A DNA stretch of 34,551 bases. It comes from Candidatus Poribacteria bacterium. GTDB taxonomy: Bacteria > Poribacteria > WGA-4E > WGA-3G. The position numbers were made by a program, and so were the translations under genes. This document shows, one piece after another, positions 14,835-23,903 of this stretch (positions within the stretch are counted from its first letter, which is position 1; each line of letters begins with the position of its first letter). The notes under the pieces are model-generated. The model saw only the letters and a list, made by a program, of their open reading frames with translations, had not been told where the DNA came from and searched no databases. The stretch is from contig JAJEDB010000132.1 of assembly GCA_022821725.1 (NCBI GenBank), positions 1 to 34,551 of the forward strand, written 5' to 3'.

Positions 14835-16193
14835 ATGATTGATAAAGAAACGCTTGTCGAGTGGGATAAGCGTTACCTCTGGCATCCGTTCACACAAATG
14901 CAGGACTGGCTGGCGGAAGAGCCTGTCATCATTGAAAGGGGTGAAGGATGCTACCTCATCGATATCGCCGGAAATCGGTATATTGATGGCATCGCTTCCA
15001 TGTGGACAAACGTCCATGGGCATAATCACCCGGGGCTGAACACCGCACTCAAAGCGCAGATTGACAAGATCGCACACGCCACGCTACTCGGATACAGCAA
15101 CGTCCCCGCGATTCAGCTTGCACAAAAACTCGTAGAACTCACACCCGCGGGATTAAACAAGGTGTTTTACTCCGACAACGGTTCAACCGCGGTCGAAGTC
15201 GCCTTGAAGATAGCGTATCAGTATTGGCAACACAAGGAAGAACCACAACGGAAACTGTTCATCCATTTTGATAATGCCTACCACGGAGACACGATAGGTG
15301 CGATGAGTGTCGGGGGTATCGATAGTTTCCACTCGACCTTTGCGTCCCTCCTTTTCAAAGGTATCCGTGTGTCCGCCTCTGACGTCTATCGACCTTCGGA
15401 CGCGAATGAAGTTGTGGTTAAAACGCGTTGGCTCAATGCCGTGGAACGTGCCCTCTCCGAACATGAAGGGCAAATTGCGGGTATTATTTTAGAACCCCTC
15501 ATTCAAGGTGCGGGGGGTATGCTGCTCGCGCCGAACGGGTTTTTAAAGGAACTCGCCGCTTTGGCGAAACGGTGGAAAACCCTTCTTATCCTTGATGAAG
15601 TGATGACCGGGTTCGGACGCACGGGTAAAATGTGGGCGTGCGAACACGAGGACGTTACACCCGACCTCTTCTGTATGGCAAAAGGACTCGCAGCGGGTTA
15701 TCTCCCCCTCGCGGCGACGCTCACCACCGACGACATCTATAATGCCTTCCTCGGTGAATACCGAGACCTCAAGACCTTCTTCCACGGACATACCTTCACC
15801 GGAAACCCATTGGCATGCGCAGTCGCCTTAGAAAATATCGCTATTTTCGAGCGTGAAAATCTCCTGTCCCGACTCCAACCGACGCTTGAACACTTCAAAA
15901 ATCGGCTTCAAGAATTCTATGCGCTGGCACACGTCGGGGATGTCCGCGTCTGCGGCTTTACCGCCGGTATAGAATTAATGGAAAACCCTGACACCGACAC
16001 ACCTTATCCCTTTGAAGAGAAAGTAGGTATCCGAGTTTGCAAGGAGGCACTCACCCGTGGCGCCATCCTTCGACCGCTTGTGAATACCATCGTGCTGATG
16101 CCTCCGCTACAAATTTCGATTTCAGAATTAGACACTCTATTGGACATCGTTTACACCTCAATAAAAGTCGTTACAAACGACCCCAGCCAATGA
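14835..16193 (+). CDS. bioA: Adenosylmethionine-8-amino-7-oxononanoate aminotransferase (biotin synthesis)
   Basis: PLP enzyme converting 7-keto-8-aminopelargonate to 7,8-diaminopelargonate with S-adenosylmethionine as amino donor. It shows the BioA N-terminus WDKRYLWHPFTQMQDW, the class III signature LLILDEVMTGFGRTG with the PLP-ring Asp254, and the Schiff-base lysine Lys283 in FCMAKGLAAGYLPL. HGHTFTGNPLACA and RPLVNTIVLMPPL complete the family pattern. HPFTQM near the start separates BioA from other omega-aminotransferases. 452 residues is full length. No other bio genes are adjacent. Confidence 0.95.
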   Translation: MIDKETLVEWDKRYLWHPFTQMQDWLAEEPVIIERGEGCYLIDIAGNRYIDGIASMWTNVHGHNHPGLNTALKAQIDKIAHATLLGYSNVPAIQLAQKLVELTPAGLNKVFYSDNGSTAVEVALKIAYQYWQHKEEPQRKLFIHFDNAYHGDTIGAMSVGGIDSFHSTFASLLFKGIRVSASDVYRPSDANEVVVKTRWLNAVERALSEHEGQIAGIILEPLIQGAGGMLLAPNGFLKELAALAKRWKTLLILDEVMTGFGRTGKMWACEHEDVTPDLFCMAKGLAAGYLPLAATLTTDDIYNAFLGEYRDLKTFFHGHTFTGNPLACAVALENIAIFERENLLSRLQPTLEHFKNRLQEFYALAHVGDVRVCGFTAGIELMENPDTDTPYPFEEKVGIRVCKEALTRGAILRPLVNTIVLMPPLQISISELDTLLDIVYTSIKVVTNDPSQ

Positions 16194-16214
16194 AGAACGT
16201 TTGGACAAAAAAAT

Positions 16215-16338
16215 AGGGCGGGTTTATAGGGAATCCTAAAAATAAGTTTACACTTTCCATCCCCCGGTAGGTGCGGTTTCTAACCGCACCGATTTATAGT
16301 GTAAAATTAATTCTAAAATCTACTATAAAACCCGCCCT
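16215..16338. mobile_element. MITE-like 124-bp nested palindrome between bioA and the beta-propeller gene
   Basis: The outer arms AGGGCGGGTTTATAG (16215-16229) and CTATAAAACCCGCCCT (16323-16338) are inverted, differing by one inserted base. Imperfect pairing continues inward to TTTACACT (16247-16254) / AGTGTAAA (16298-16305). At the centre is a perfect 9-bp hairpin, GGTGCGGTT (16270-16278) / AACCGCACC (16282-16290), preceded by GTAG. It contains no ORF. Lying between two convergent genes, it could also end both transcripts. Confidence 0.7.
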
Positions 16339-16352
16339 GAAACGAAAATCGG

Positions 16353-18497
16353 TTAGAAACTTGTCCGACCGACAGCCGTGTTTTGTGCCCTATCTGTCAC
16401 TTGAATAATAATCGTGTGTGCCCCTTCGGGGAGTTCACCCGTTTCGAGGAGAAGCTGCTCCTTTTTGGAATCGAAGATCCCATCGTCAGGGAAAATAACC
16501 TTCCAGTGTTCATCACTGTCAATCTTATAGACGGCTTTCTGGATAGGTGTGGTCATATCCGTAACGTCACAGGCGATTTTGTAGGTGCTGCCACCATTCG
16601 CAGTGACCTGAATGTCCCCGATAGCGGGCTGCGTATTGTCCACCTCAACCGGCATACTCACTTTCTCAGCGGATTTTGCCCATCCAACGGGATTGCTGAG
16701 TTTGTCAGTCGCAACAACCTTTAAGGTATACCGTCCATCTGGAACGGTGGTGACATCCCATTCATAGGTCGCTTTGGTCAATTCCTTTTTGAGGAGTCGC
16801 CAGTTGCTCTCGTCAGTCGCTTTGTAGTAGAGCGTATACTGCAACGTATCGGCATTTGCATCTTCAACTTTCCAACTCACCTTCCATTTTTTAGAAGACG
16901 CGTCGCCTGAATTGCTGGATCCGCCGCTATCGCCACCGCGTGGCCCTGGAGGTGCTAAACTGCTGCCGGAAGCGCGCCGTCCTCTTTCTTGGTTCCCACC
17001 ACTACCGTCATTTACCTCAATACTGGTAAAGCGTGGCTCAACATTCGTCTGCACGGAGGCGAGGGTAACCTTCTTCAGAACAGGGGTCTGCGCCGTGTCG
17101 CTGGTTGTGAGTTTCGCACGCCACTGGATGTACTGACCATCTCCATTCGGAATCTGAGAGCCTTCCGCTGTCGTGAGGGCATCAGACCAGTCACTCCAGG
17201 TATCATCCGGTTTTTTCGTATTACCGGCACGGGTTGAGAAAGCAATCGCGGTTTCCTCTCCCATTTCACCCTCCCAAGAGAGTTTCCCCCAGCGAGACAA
17301 ACTTTTCGTGTCGTGCACTTCAGATTCAAGGGTGCCCTCTTTAACGTAGGTGGCGGTGAGATTAAAAAGTTTGCCCGGATTACCCGTCGCGAGGAGCGTT
17401 TTGGTATCGCCATCCTCTTTTTTCTGATGTATGGCGACGACCTGGTTCGCCGAGCATTTGCCGAGTTCCACAGCGTCTCCGCTCATCGGGTTGACGCGAT
17501 AGAGTTTTCCGTCATCTCCAGTGCCTACCAGAATTTGCGAGTCGCTTTCGAGAACGATCGCCAAGATAAGCGGTTCGGGTGAATTCCAAATGGAGACAGC
17601 CGTGCCATCGGGACGAATTTTATAGATACTGGACCTGTTTTCTTGCGGCGCGCTACCTCCCGGAGGCGGAGGACCGGAAGGGGTTGGTGGTCCACTGGAG
17701 GAACCTCCCCGGCGTCCCCGTGACGGTTCAGCCGGTTGGGACGTAACGACGGCTGCATAGAGGTTGCCTTGGGTATCCATTTCAAGGGCACGGACCTCTT
17801 TCTCTTTGGCTTGATAGATAACTTTCGCAGTGCCATCGTCCATGATATGGTAAATAATGCCGTTGTCGCTGCTGCCGGCATAGAAACCGTTTTCGTGGAG
17901 AAGGAACGTCATGATATTCTTTTCTTCGGCATCAAACAGGACGCTGGATTCTCCATCTGGCGTAATTTTGTAAATTTTACCGTCAGTCCCCGTTGCGGCA
18001 TAGAGATTCCCTGCCGCATCAAATTTCAACGCCCAGACATATTTGTCTCCTTTGTTGAGGAGAGTTGTCGGCGGCGTTGTCGCATCAGTGATTTTATAAA
18101 TCAATCCATCGGGTCCAGTGCCAGCGTAGAGTGCATTGTCGGGTCCAATCGCGAGGCTGTAAATCGTAACTTCGGGTGAATTGTAATAGAGTTCAGCGGT
18201 GTCGCCATCGGCAGCAATTTTATAGATTTTCCCTTCGTTCCCCGTCCCAGCATAGAGATTCCCCGCTGAATCTTCCACAAGTGCCCAGACTTGGGTCTCT
18301 TTCAGTTTCGTAAAGGCATCAATTTGTGGAGATAACATCACATCTCCGGTGCTTGTCAGGGAAAGGTTTTTGGGTTTACCTGCCTCAAAATCCGACTGGT
18401 TTTTTTGCTCCCATAAAGATGTATTCACTGCGGATGCGAGGCTTGTGTAAATAAAGACGGCTAAAATAAGACTCCCAAAGGAGATGACACGTCGCAT
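16353..18497 (-). CDS. Secreted beta-propeller protein with C-terminal FN3-like domains
   Basis: A signal peptide (MRRVISFGSLILAVFIYTSLASA) is followed by repeated propeller blades of the form NLYAGTGNEGKIYKI, ALYAGTGPDGLIYKI and NLYAATGTDGKIYKI (about residues 65-390), NHL/SMP-30-like. A Pro/Gly/Ser-rich insert breaks the propeller near 250-290, and a second low-complexity linker near 495-535 leads to Ig/FN3-like modules (VPDGRYTLKVVATDKLSNP; EGAHTIIIQVTDRAQN). No catalytic motif is recognised. AGGAGG lies 9 bases before the ATG. It follows the S55-peptidase gene after 40 bases on the same strand, so the two are probably cotranscribed. Role unknown; likely a periplasmic or surface binding protein. 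Confidence 0.75.
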   Translation of the reverse strand: MRRVISFGSLILAVFIYTSLASAVNTSLWEQKNQSDFEAGKPKNLSLTSTGDVMLSPQIDAFTKLKETQVWALVEDSAGNLYAGTGNEGKIYKIAADGDTAELYYNSPEVTIYSLAIGPDNALYAGTGPDGLIYKITDATTPPTTLLNKGDKYVWALKFDAAGNLYAATGTDGKIYKITPDGESSVLFDAEEKNIMTFLLHENGFYAGSSDNGIIYHIMDDGTAKVIYQAKEKEVRALEMDTQGNLYAAVVTSQPAEPSRGRRGGSSSGPPTPSGPPPPGGSAPQENRSSIYKIRPDGTAVSIWNSPEPLILAIVLESDSQILVGTGDDGKLYRVNPMSGDAVELGKCSANQVVAIHQKKEDGDTKTLLATGNPGKLFNLTATYVKEGTLESEVHDTKSLSRWGKLSWEGEMGEETAIAFSTRAGNTKKPDDTWSDWSDALTTAEGSQIPNGDGQYIQWRAKLTTSDTAQTPVLKKVTLASVQTNVEPRFTSIEVNDGSGGNQERGRRASGSSLAPPGPRGGDSGGSSNSGDASSKKWKVSWKVEDANADTLQYTLYYKATDESNWRLLKKELTKATYEWDVTTVPDGRYTLKVVATDKLSNPVGWAKSAEKVSMPVEVDNTQPAIGDIQVTANGGSTYKIACDVTDMTTPIQKAVYKIDSDEHWKVIFPDDGIFDSKKEQLLLETGELPEGAHTIIIQVTDRAQNTAVGRTSF

Positions 18498-18537
18498 TGA
18501 AAATATCCTCCTGTAAAACGATAAAATCTGAAAACTG

Positions 18538-20418
18538 TTATTCCGCGTTCTTATCCACGACGAATCGAATCATGCCGCTTCCATAAACCACATAGTCTGT
18601 TGGCATTTTATCAATGTGTAGCGTGGTGCCCATCGTATAGCCGCTATTGCCAATCTGCTTTGCGGTATTCATGACTGACATGACTGAAGGCGGTAGATGT
18701 GCGAATTCTTCACCCTGAACAGTGAGTCCCGGTTCAGGCACAAAGAGTTCCATAATAATTTCCGAGTTATTTTCACCCCGTTGCAACAACTCAACCAATT
18801 GATTGATGTTCCTGTGCCGAAAGTTCAGGGGTGCCCGGTTACGCTGCCAAGATTCGTGAAAACTGGCATTGGTGGCGAGAAGCGTGACAAGCCCTTCTGG
18901 AACGTCTTTAGGAATCGTGATTGTCCCAGTTTGCACGATAGGATTTTCAAAATAGGGCTGCAACGTAATTTCCACTTCAACAGTATCGCCAGGTCGATAG
19001 CGGAGTTTATCCATCCGAAGGCTTTGAATTCGTGCCGTTCGCCGTTTATCCTCTATGCTCACATCAATGGTGACACCTTCGACAGGAACACTCGTATACT
19101 GGTTGAGGGCTAACTGCAACATCGGCATCATGAGCGTCTGCATGACCCCAAACCCGGGGGATCCTCTGGAAGAATATATATTCTTATAGACTAATTCGCG
19201 CTTCTTGAGGTCGGGATGTTCTTTCAACGTGATAGTTGCTTCCATATTGAGGGTGTAGTTCCCCAAATAAAACTCAAGTGTGTCCATGAGCATCCATGCC
19301 GCCATCCCTGTATAAATCGGAGAGAAACTACGATGCCGAATCACTTCGTAGGACCTCTGATGTCGCTTACTATCGGCGGTCTGCACATTGACGTTTACAG
19401 GAATATAACTCGGGTGTTTTCCGATGATACCCGCAATGGCAGGATCCCGATCTTGCACTAAGGTCCCGATGGGCTGCGTCGGTGATGCTATTTTGGAGGA
19501 GCGGGAACGGCTTGGAAGGATAAAATGCACATACCCACCAGAAAGCGGGATATTGACGTTACCCTCTGCAGATGCAGAATGTCCATAAGCGAGGAGTTCA
19601 TTACCATCTACGTAAGTGATTGTCCCATAACCGAAAAATGAAACATCACCCCGGACAAATTCCGTCCCGATCATCTGTCCTTCTTCAACCGGCGATTCCT
19701 TAACGGGACCTCCACCGCCTGATGCTTGGACGGGCGTAAAATTGAGTTTATCAAACATCGGCTTGATAAATCGTATGACCTCTGAATTAAGTGTCGGCAG
19801 TGTGACAGGGATAGATAATTGCGCGGATCTCATTTGGGAGGGCATATCGGTAACACTGTCCAGCCACATTTCATCAAAAGCACGCGGCACCTGTGCAACC
19901 TGACCATCGCGGAGCAGAGACTGCCCGGCATCCAATCCATATTGATGCATCGCTGCGGAAGCATCGAGGTTAAAGAGTTGCGCACCTGCGTAACTTAAAT
20001 TGGGTTCCATCCCACGCTGTGCGACTTTCACCATCAATTCAAAGGGGGTTACTCCAAAACCGTTGGCATGTTCTCGCTGGTTAAAATAACCGAGAGAAAC
20101 CGCGCCCATGAGTCGTCCGTCAATGTATATTGGACTACCACTCATACCGCCAGCAACACCCGTGCGTTTAAAGTTGTCGCTCAATCCCTTCATCCATACA
20201 ACATGCCATCCTGGGATAAAGTTGTGTTCAACACTGACAACTTCACATTCAAATTCCTCCACCGTTGTTCCGAAAAATATGGTGTAACCTTTCCCTGTCA
20301 TGCCCTTTTTCACTTCGGACAACGGCATAAATTTTTCAGCATCCCACTCAATCTGCGCATAACTCTGATATGTAGCCAAACAGCATATCACAAGCGCGCA
20401 AAGCAAACTCTTTTTCAC
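18538..20418 (-). CDS. Secreted SpoIVB-type (S55) peptidase domain protein
   Basis: 626 residues from a GTG at 20418, chosen because it has AGAGGAG 8 bases upstream and gives a clean signal peptide (KKSLLCALVICCLATYQSYA). The longer frame up to 20514 runs into the promoter -35 box and cannot be translated from this transcript. Residues 30-170 match the SpoIVB peptidase family: MPLSEVKKGMTGKGYTIFFGT, VEHNFIPGWH, and the serine motif GVAGGMSGSPIYIDGRLMGAVS (cut here to its core GMSGSPIY, Ser93). GTITYVDGNELLAYGH is another family block. In Bacillus the family member starts a sporulation signalling cascade; nothing here suggests sporulation, so a periplasmic processing role is more likely. Upstream of, and probably cotranscribed with, the beta-propeller gene. 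Confidence 0.82.
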   Translation of the reverse strand: MKKSLLCALVICCLATYQSYAQIEWDAEKFMPLSEVKKGMTGKGYTIFFGTTVEEFECEVVSVEHNFIPGWHVVWMKGLSDNFKRTGVAGGMSGSPIYIDGRLMGAVSLGYFNQREHANGFGVTPFELMVKVAQRGMEPNLSYAGAQLFNLDASAAMHQYGLDAGQSLLRDGQVAQVPRAFDEMWLDSVTDMPSQMRSAQLSIPVTLPTLNSEVIRFIKPMFDKLNFTPVQASGGGGPVKESPVEEGQMIGTEFVRGDVSFFGYGTITYVDGNELLAYGHSASAEGNVNIPLSGGYVHFILPSRSRSSKIASPTQPIGTLVQDRDPAIAGIIGKHPSYIPVNVNVQTADSKRHQRSYEVIRHRSFSPIYTGMAAWMLMDTLEFYLGNYTLNMEATITLKEHPDLKKRELVYKNIYSSRGSPGFGVMQTLMMPMLQLALNQYTSVPVEGVTIDVSIEDKRRTARIQSLRMDKLRYRPGDTVEVEITLQPYFENPIVQTGTITIPKDVPEGLVTLLATNASFHESWQRNRAPLNFRHRNINQLVELLQRGENNSEIIMELFVPEPGLTVQGEEFAHLPPSVMSVMNTAKQIGNSGYTMGTTLHIDKMPTDYVVYGSGMIRFVVDKNAE

Positions 20419-20485
20419 GACATCTACTCCTCTCTGAACCGTTGAAAATCTGTTTATGTTAAGTCCAGTCAAAACATAATAATGC

Positions 20486-20514
20486 ATTATACCAAACAAC
20501 TGACGCGATGTCAA
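20486..20514 (-). promoter_or_regulatory. Consensus sigma-70 promoter of the S55 peptidase / beta-propeller operon
   Basis: Minus-strand TTGACA (20514-20509), exactly 17 bases, TATAAT (20491-20486), both perfect. Transcription would begin near 20479, about 60 bases before the GTG start at 20418, which rules out translation from further upstream. Confidence 0.75.
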
Positions 20515-20567
20515 CCTGAATTAGGAAAAATGTTAAAATCCGAAGCGGAGCAAGCCTTGATTTTCAC

Positions 20568-20607
20568 TTGATTTTTTTTCCCATCAGTGTTATTTTAAAT
20601 AAAACAC
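20568..20607 (+). promoter_or_regulatory. Likely glpK promoter with an overlapping imperfect palindrome
   Basis: TTGATT (20568-20573), 17 bases, TATTTT (20591-20596). A 21-base imperfect palindrome (20587-20607, GTGTT.../...AACAC) covers the -10 box and could be an operator. Both assignments are tentative. Confidence 0.35.
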
Positions 20608-20628
20608 TTTAGGAGTCGCACGCATAGC

Positions 20629-22173
20629 ATGCCAAATACCGCTTGCATCCTTTCAATCGACCAAGGCACAACAGGCACGACAGCCCTTCTCGTTGATGTG
20701 CAGGGCAACATCATCGCACAAGGATACCAAGAATTCACACAACACTATCCGCAGCCGGGGTGGGTAGAACACGATCCGGAGGAAATCTGGAACGCCACGC
20801 TACAAGCAATAGACGCACTTTTCGCACAAGAAAATGCCCTGAATATTGTTGCTATCGGAATTGCAAACCAACGCGAAACCACAATCGTTTGGGACCGGAA
20901 AACCGGAAAACCGATTTATCCCGCCATCGTCTGGCAGTGCCGTCGCACTGCAGATACATGCGTCCGCCTTGAAAAACAGGGCGTTGCTGAAGAGATTCAG
21001 GCAAAGACGGGTCTCGTCCTGGATGCTTACTTTTCTGGAACAAAGGTGGCGTGGATCCTGGATCACGTCAGTGGGGCGCGGGAACGTGCAGAACGTGGCG
21101 AACTCGCCTTCGGCACTGTAGATACGTGGCTCCTTTGGAAATTAACGGATGGGGCGGTTCATAAAACCGATTACACAAATGCCTCACGGACCCTGCTCTT
21201 TAATATCAACACACTCTCATGGGACGAAACCCTTCTGAAGATCTTGAACGTCCCGAAAACGATTTTACCGGAGGTCTGTCCTTCCGCGAGTAACTTCGGC
21301 ACAGCGAGTTTTTACCGGAACTTTTGGCTTGAAACCTTCGGAAAAAATATATCTCTGGATGGCATTCCAATCACCGGAATCGCAGGGGATCAGCAAGCTG
21401 CGCTCTTCGGTCAATTGTGCATCAAACCCGGTATGGCGAAAAATACCTACGGCACGGGTTGTTTTCTCATGCTCAATACAGGCACTGAAAAAGTATCAAC
21501 AAAAACTGGACTCCTGACAACACTCGCTTGTAGTTTAGACGAAACCCCCGTTTACGCATTGGAGGGGAGTGTATTTGTCGCGGGTGCTGCCGTCCAATGG
21601 CTTCGGGACGGTATCTCAATTGTTGAGCGTGCATCGGAAACAGAGGAAATGGCTGCCCGTATACCGGATGCCGGGGGAGTCTTTGTGGTTCCTGCGTTTA
21701 CCGGACTCGGTGCCCCTTATTGGGATCCCGATGCGCGGGGTGCGATCCTCGGCTTAACGCGCGGGAGTACCCGTGACCAAATCGTCCGTGCCACATTGGA
21801 ATCTATTGCGTATCAATCCGCGGATGTCGTTGTCGCAATGTCGACCGACGCAGGGATGACCTTGGATCCATTACGGGTTGACGGGGGTGCAGCCGCCAAC
21901 AACTTCCTCATGCAGTTCCAAGCGGATATCTTAGGAATGCATGTAGAACGTCCAGCACAAATAGAATCGACAGGCTTGGGTGCCACGTATCTGGCGGGGA
22001 TCACAGCCGGTGTGTGGCGTGATGTCGAAGAACTTGAGGTAAATAGAAGTGCGCACGCCAAACGTGAGGGTTCCGCTTTTAAGGCGCGCCGCTTCTCCCC
22101 ACAAATAGACGCAACGCAACGCAATGAAAAACTCGCGCAGTGGAAAAAGGCAGTGCAACGCGTGATGAGTTAA
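20629..22173 (+). CDS. glpK: Glycerol kinase
   Basis: Phosphorylates glycerol to glycerol 3-phosphate with ATP. FGGY-family signatures: the N-terminal phosphate loop SIDQGTTGTTALLVD, glycerol-site blocks GWVEHDPEEIWNA and GIANQRETTIVWDR, and TGTVDTWLLWKLTDGAVHKTDYTNASRT in the middle (seen here as GTVDTWLLWKL...). GIAGDQQAALFGQ and the C-terminal LRVDGGAAANNFLMQFQAD complete the pattern. 514 residues, full length. AGGAG lies about 14 bases before the ATG, rather far. The stop is one base from the next start codon, so the two-component genes are probably translated from the same messenger. No glpF or glpD is beside it. Confidence 0.95.
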   Translation: MPNTACILSIDQGTTGTTALLVDVQGNIIAQGYQEFTQHYPQPGWVEHDPEEIWNATLQAIDALFAQENALNIVAIGIANQRETTIVWDRKTGKPIYPAIVWQCRRTADTCVRLEKQGVAEEIQAKTGLVLDAYFSGTKVAWILDHVSGARERAERGELAFGTVDTWLLWKLTDGAVHKTDYTNASRTLLFNINTLSWDETLLKILNVPKTILPEVCPSASNFGTASFYRNFWLETFGKNISLDGIPITGIAGDQQAALFGQLCIKPGMAKNTYGTGCFLMLNTGTEKVSTKTGLLTTLACSLDETPVYALEGSVFVAGAAVQWLRDGISIVERASETEEMAARIPDAGGVFVVPAFTGLGAPYWDPDARGAILGLTRGSTRDQIVRATLESIAYQSADVVVAMSTDAGMTLDPLRVDGGAAANNFLMQFQADILGMHVERPAQIESTGLGATYLAGITAGVWRDVEELEVNRSAHAKREGSAFKARRFSPQIDATQRNEKLAQWKKAVQRVMS

Positions 22174-22174
22174 A

Positions 22175-23872
22175 ATGCGACTCCAATGGAAGTACTCCCT
22201 TGTTATTAATTTCTGTGTCATCGCAATCCTCGTGGCGTTTTACTTTTTCGATAGCATCCGGGTCCGAAATGAGATGAATGCCCTTCACGCTTTGGGGGCA
22301 GAACGGGGTGCCGAACTGAGGGAAATCGCTGAAAACACGATTCTTGATGCCGTTGAGAGAGAAATCGAAACCGTAAGGGTCTTTGATGCACAGCGACTCG
22401 ATCAAGTGCTGAATGAACTGAAGCGGGAACATCCGGATATGCAAAATGTGCTGAATATCCACGTCTCCTTAAATGATACCCGGATCCGTTCCAGTTTACT
22501 CGCCGGTGGAGATGTTGTTGACATAAACCTTGATGCAGCGGATCTTGAGCAAATTGAGACAAAGGGCGCGACGGTACACGCGATTGAAGGACAAAACGCA
22601 ACCGCTATTGTTATTAAATACATCGCCGTTTTGACGGGACCAAAGCCGATTGTGTTAGAACCCCGCGATTTCGCTTATGAACCCATACTTGATGCCGGGA
22701 CACTCCCGTATGAGGTCTGGTTGAAAGCCTTTGGTGAAGATGTCTATGTGCCGGACGATCCAGTGACAACTCAGGAGAAAGGTAAACACTGGCGAATGAC
22801 GGATCAGGAGAAAGGCGATCTGTATGAGTTATGGAAGCAAGGGGAGACCCTGTGGATTCAAAAAGCGCTCACTGGCTACATACAAGTCCTTTTCGATGTG
22901 CCTTATATTGACAAGTCGATTCGCTCCTCACTGTTGATGCACGCAATATTGATCGTGATTGTCGGTGCGCTACTCGTCATTCTGATCGATCTCACGACAA
23001 ATCACCTAATTATGAAGCCGTTAGAGCGGATGACTCGGATTATTCAAAGTGCTGAGGATGGGGATTTATCACTTCAGGAGACGTATTCATCGGATGAAAT
23101 CGGGAGAGCCACCTACAATCTCGCAAGGATGTTGTGGCAATTACGGGACTCTCATTCAAAACGGATTACCGCTTTAGGACAATTTGCCGCGGGGGTGGCA
23201 CACGAAATTCGGAATCCACTTAATTCAATTGGGATGACGGCGCAACACCTAAAATCTGTTTTTTCGCAACAGAAAGTGAGCCAAGACGATATCGAAGAGG
23301 CGAAGGAACTCTTGGAGATCGTCGACCAAAAAATAACGGAACTGAAGCAGACCTCCGAGCAGTTTCTCACGTTGAATCGACCGAGAAGGTTGAATGTAGA
23401 ACCGGTAAACCTCAACACGCTTGTGGAACAAGTTTTATCTGAGTTCGCACTCATTGCTGAGGAAGCCAAGGTGCAAGTCATCAAAAATTATGATGAAAAT
23501 CTACCGGATGTCCAGATGGACGCTGCCTTAATGCGACAGACCCTTTTCAACTTCGTGCAAAATAGTATCCAAGCGATGCCGAAAGGCGGTAGCATCTATA
23601 TGACAACCTTTTTGGAGCAGATAGATCCGAACACAAGAGACGTGGTGATTGAAATCAGAGATACCGGCATAGGCATCCCAGAGGAAATACAGGAACAGAT
23701 TTACGATGCGTATTTTACAACCAAAGACGCAACGGGGGGCATAGGGCTCGGTCTTGCGGTTTCTCACCAAATTATCACGGCGCATAGCGGCAAAATCGAA
23801 GTCCGAAGCAAAATGGGAATGGGGACGGCTTTTAAAATCAGTTTGCCGCTGGATGCGGACGAACTGCCATAA
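22175..23872 (+). CDS. Membrane sensor histidine kinase
   Basis: Two transmembrane helices (about 8-26 and 253-275) frame a periplasmic sensor region of about 225 residues that I do not recognise. A HAMP linker (about 275-327) follows, then the HisKA box with phospho-accepting His343 in FAAGVAHEIRNPLNS. The ATPase domain has the N box (Asn463 in NFVQNSIQAMPKGG), G1 (Asp496 in RDTGIGIPEE), F box and G2 (GGIGLGLAVSHQII). It belongs to the NtrB/ZraS-like class that pairs with sigma-54 regulators, and just such a regulator follows. It starts one base after the glpK stop. Confidence 0.93.
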   Translation: MRLQWKYSLVINFCVIAILVAFYFFDSIRVRNEMNALHALGAERGAELREIAENTILDAVEREIETVRVFDAQRLDQVLNELKREHPDMQNVLNIHVSLNDTRIRSSLLAGGDVVDINLDAADLEQIETKGATVHAIEGQNATAIVIKYIAVLTGPKPIVLEPRDFAYEPILDAGTLPYEVWLKAFGEDVYVPDDPVTTQEKGKHWRMTDQEKGDLYELWKQGETLWIQKALTGYIQVLFDVPYIDKSIRSSLLMHAILIVIVGALLVILIDLTTNHLIMKPLERMTRIIQSAEDGDLSLQETYSSDEIGRATYNLARMLWQLRDSHSKRITALGQFAAGVAHEIRNPLNSIGMTAQHLKSVFSQQKVSQDDIEEAKELLEIVDQKITELKQTSEQFLTLNRPRRLNVEPVNLNTLVEQVLSEFALIAEEAKVQVIKNYDENLPDVQMDAALMRQTLFNFVQNSIQAMPKGGSIYMTTFLEQIDPNTRDVVIEIRDTGIGIPEEIQEQIYDAYFTTKDATGGIGLGLAVSHQIITAHSGKIEVRSKMGMGTAFKISLPLDADELP

Positions 23873-23903
23873 ATTCCCAGATTAGATGAGGAGAACCAAA
23901 GCG

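Noticed and set aside
20418..20514. Upstream extension of the S55 peptidase reading frame
   Set aside because: It includes the promoter boxes and lies before the predicted transcription start.
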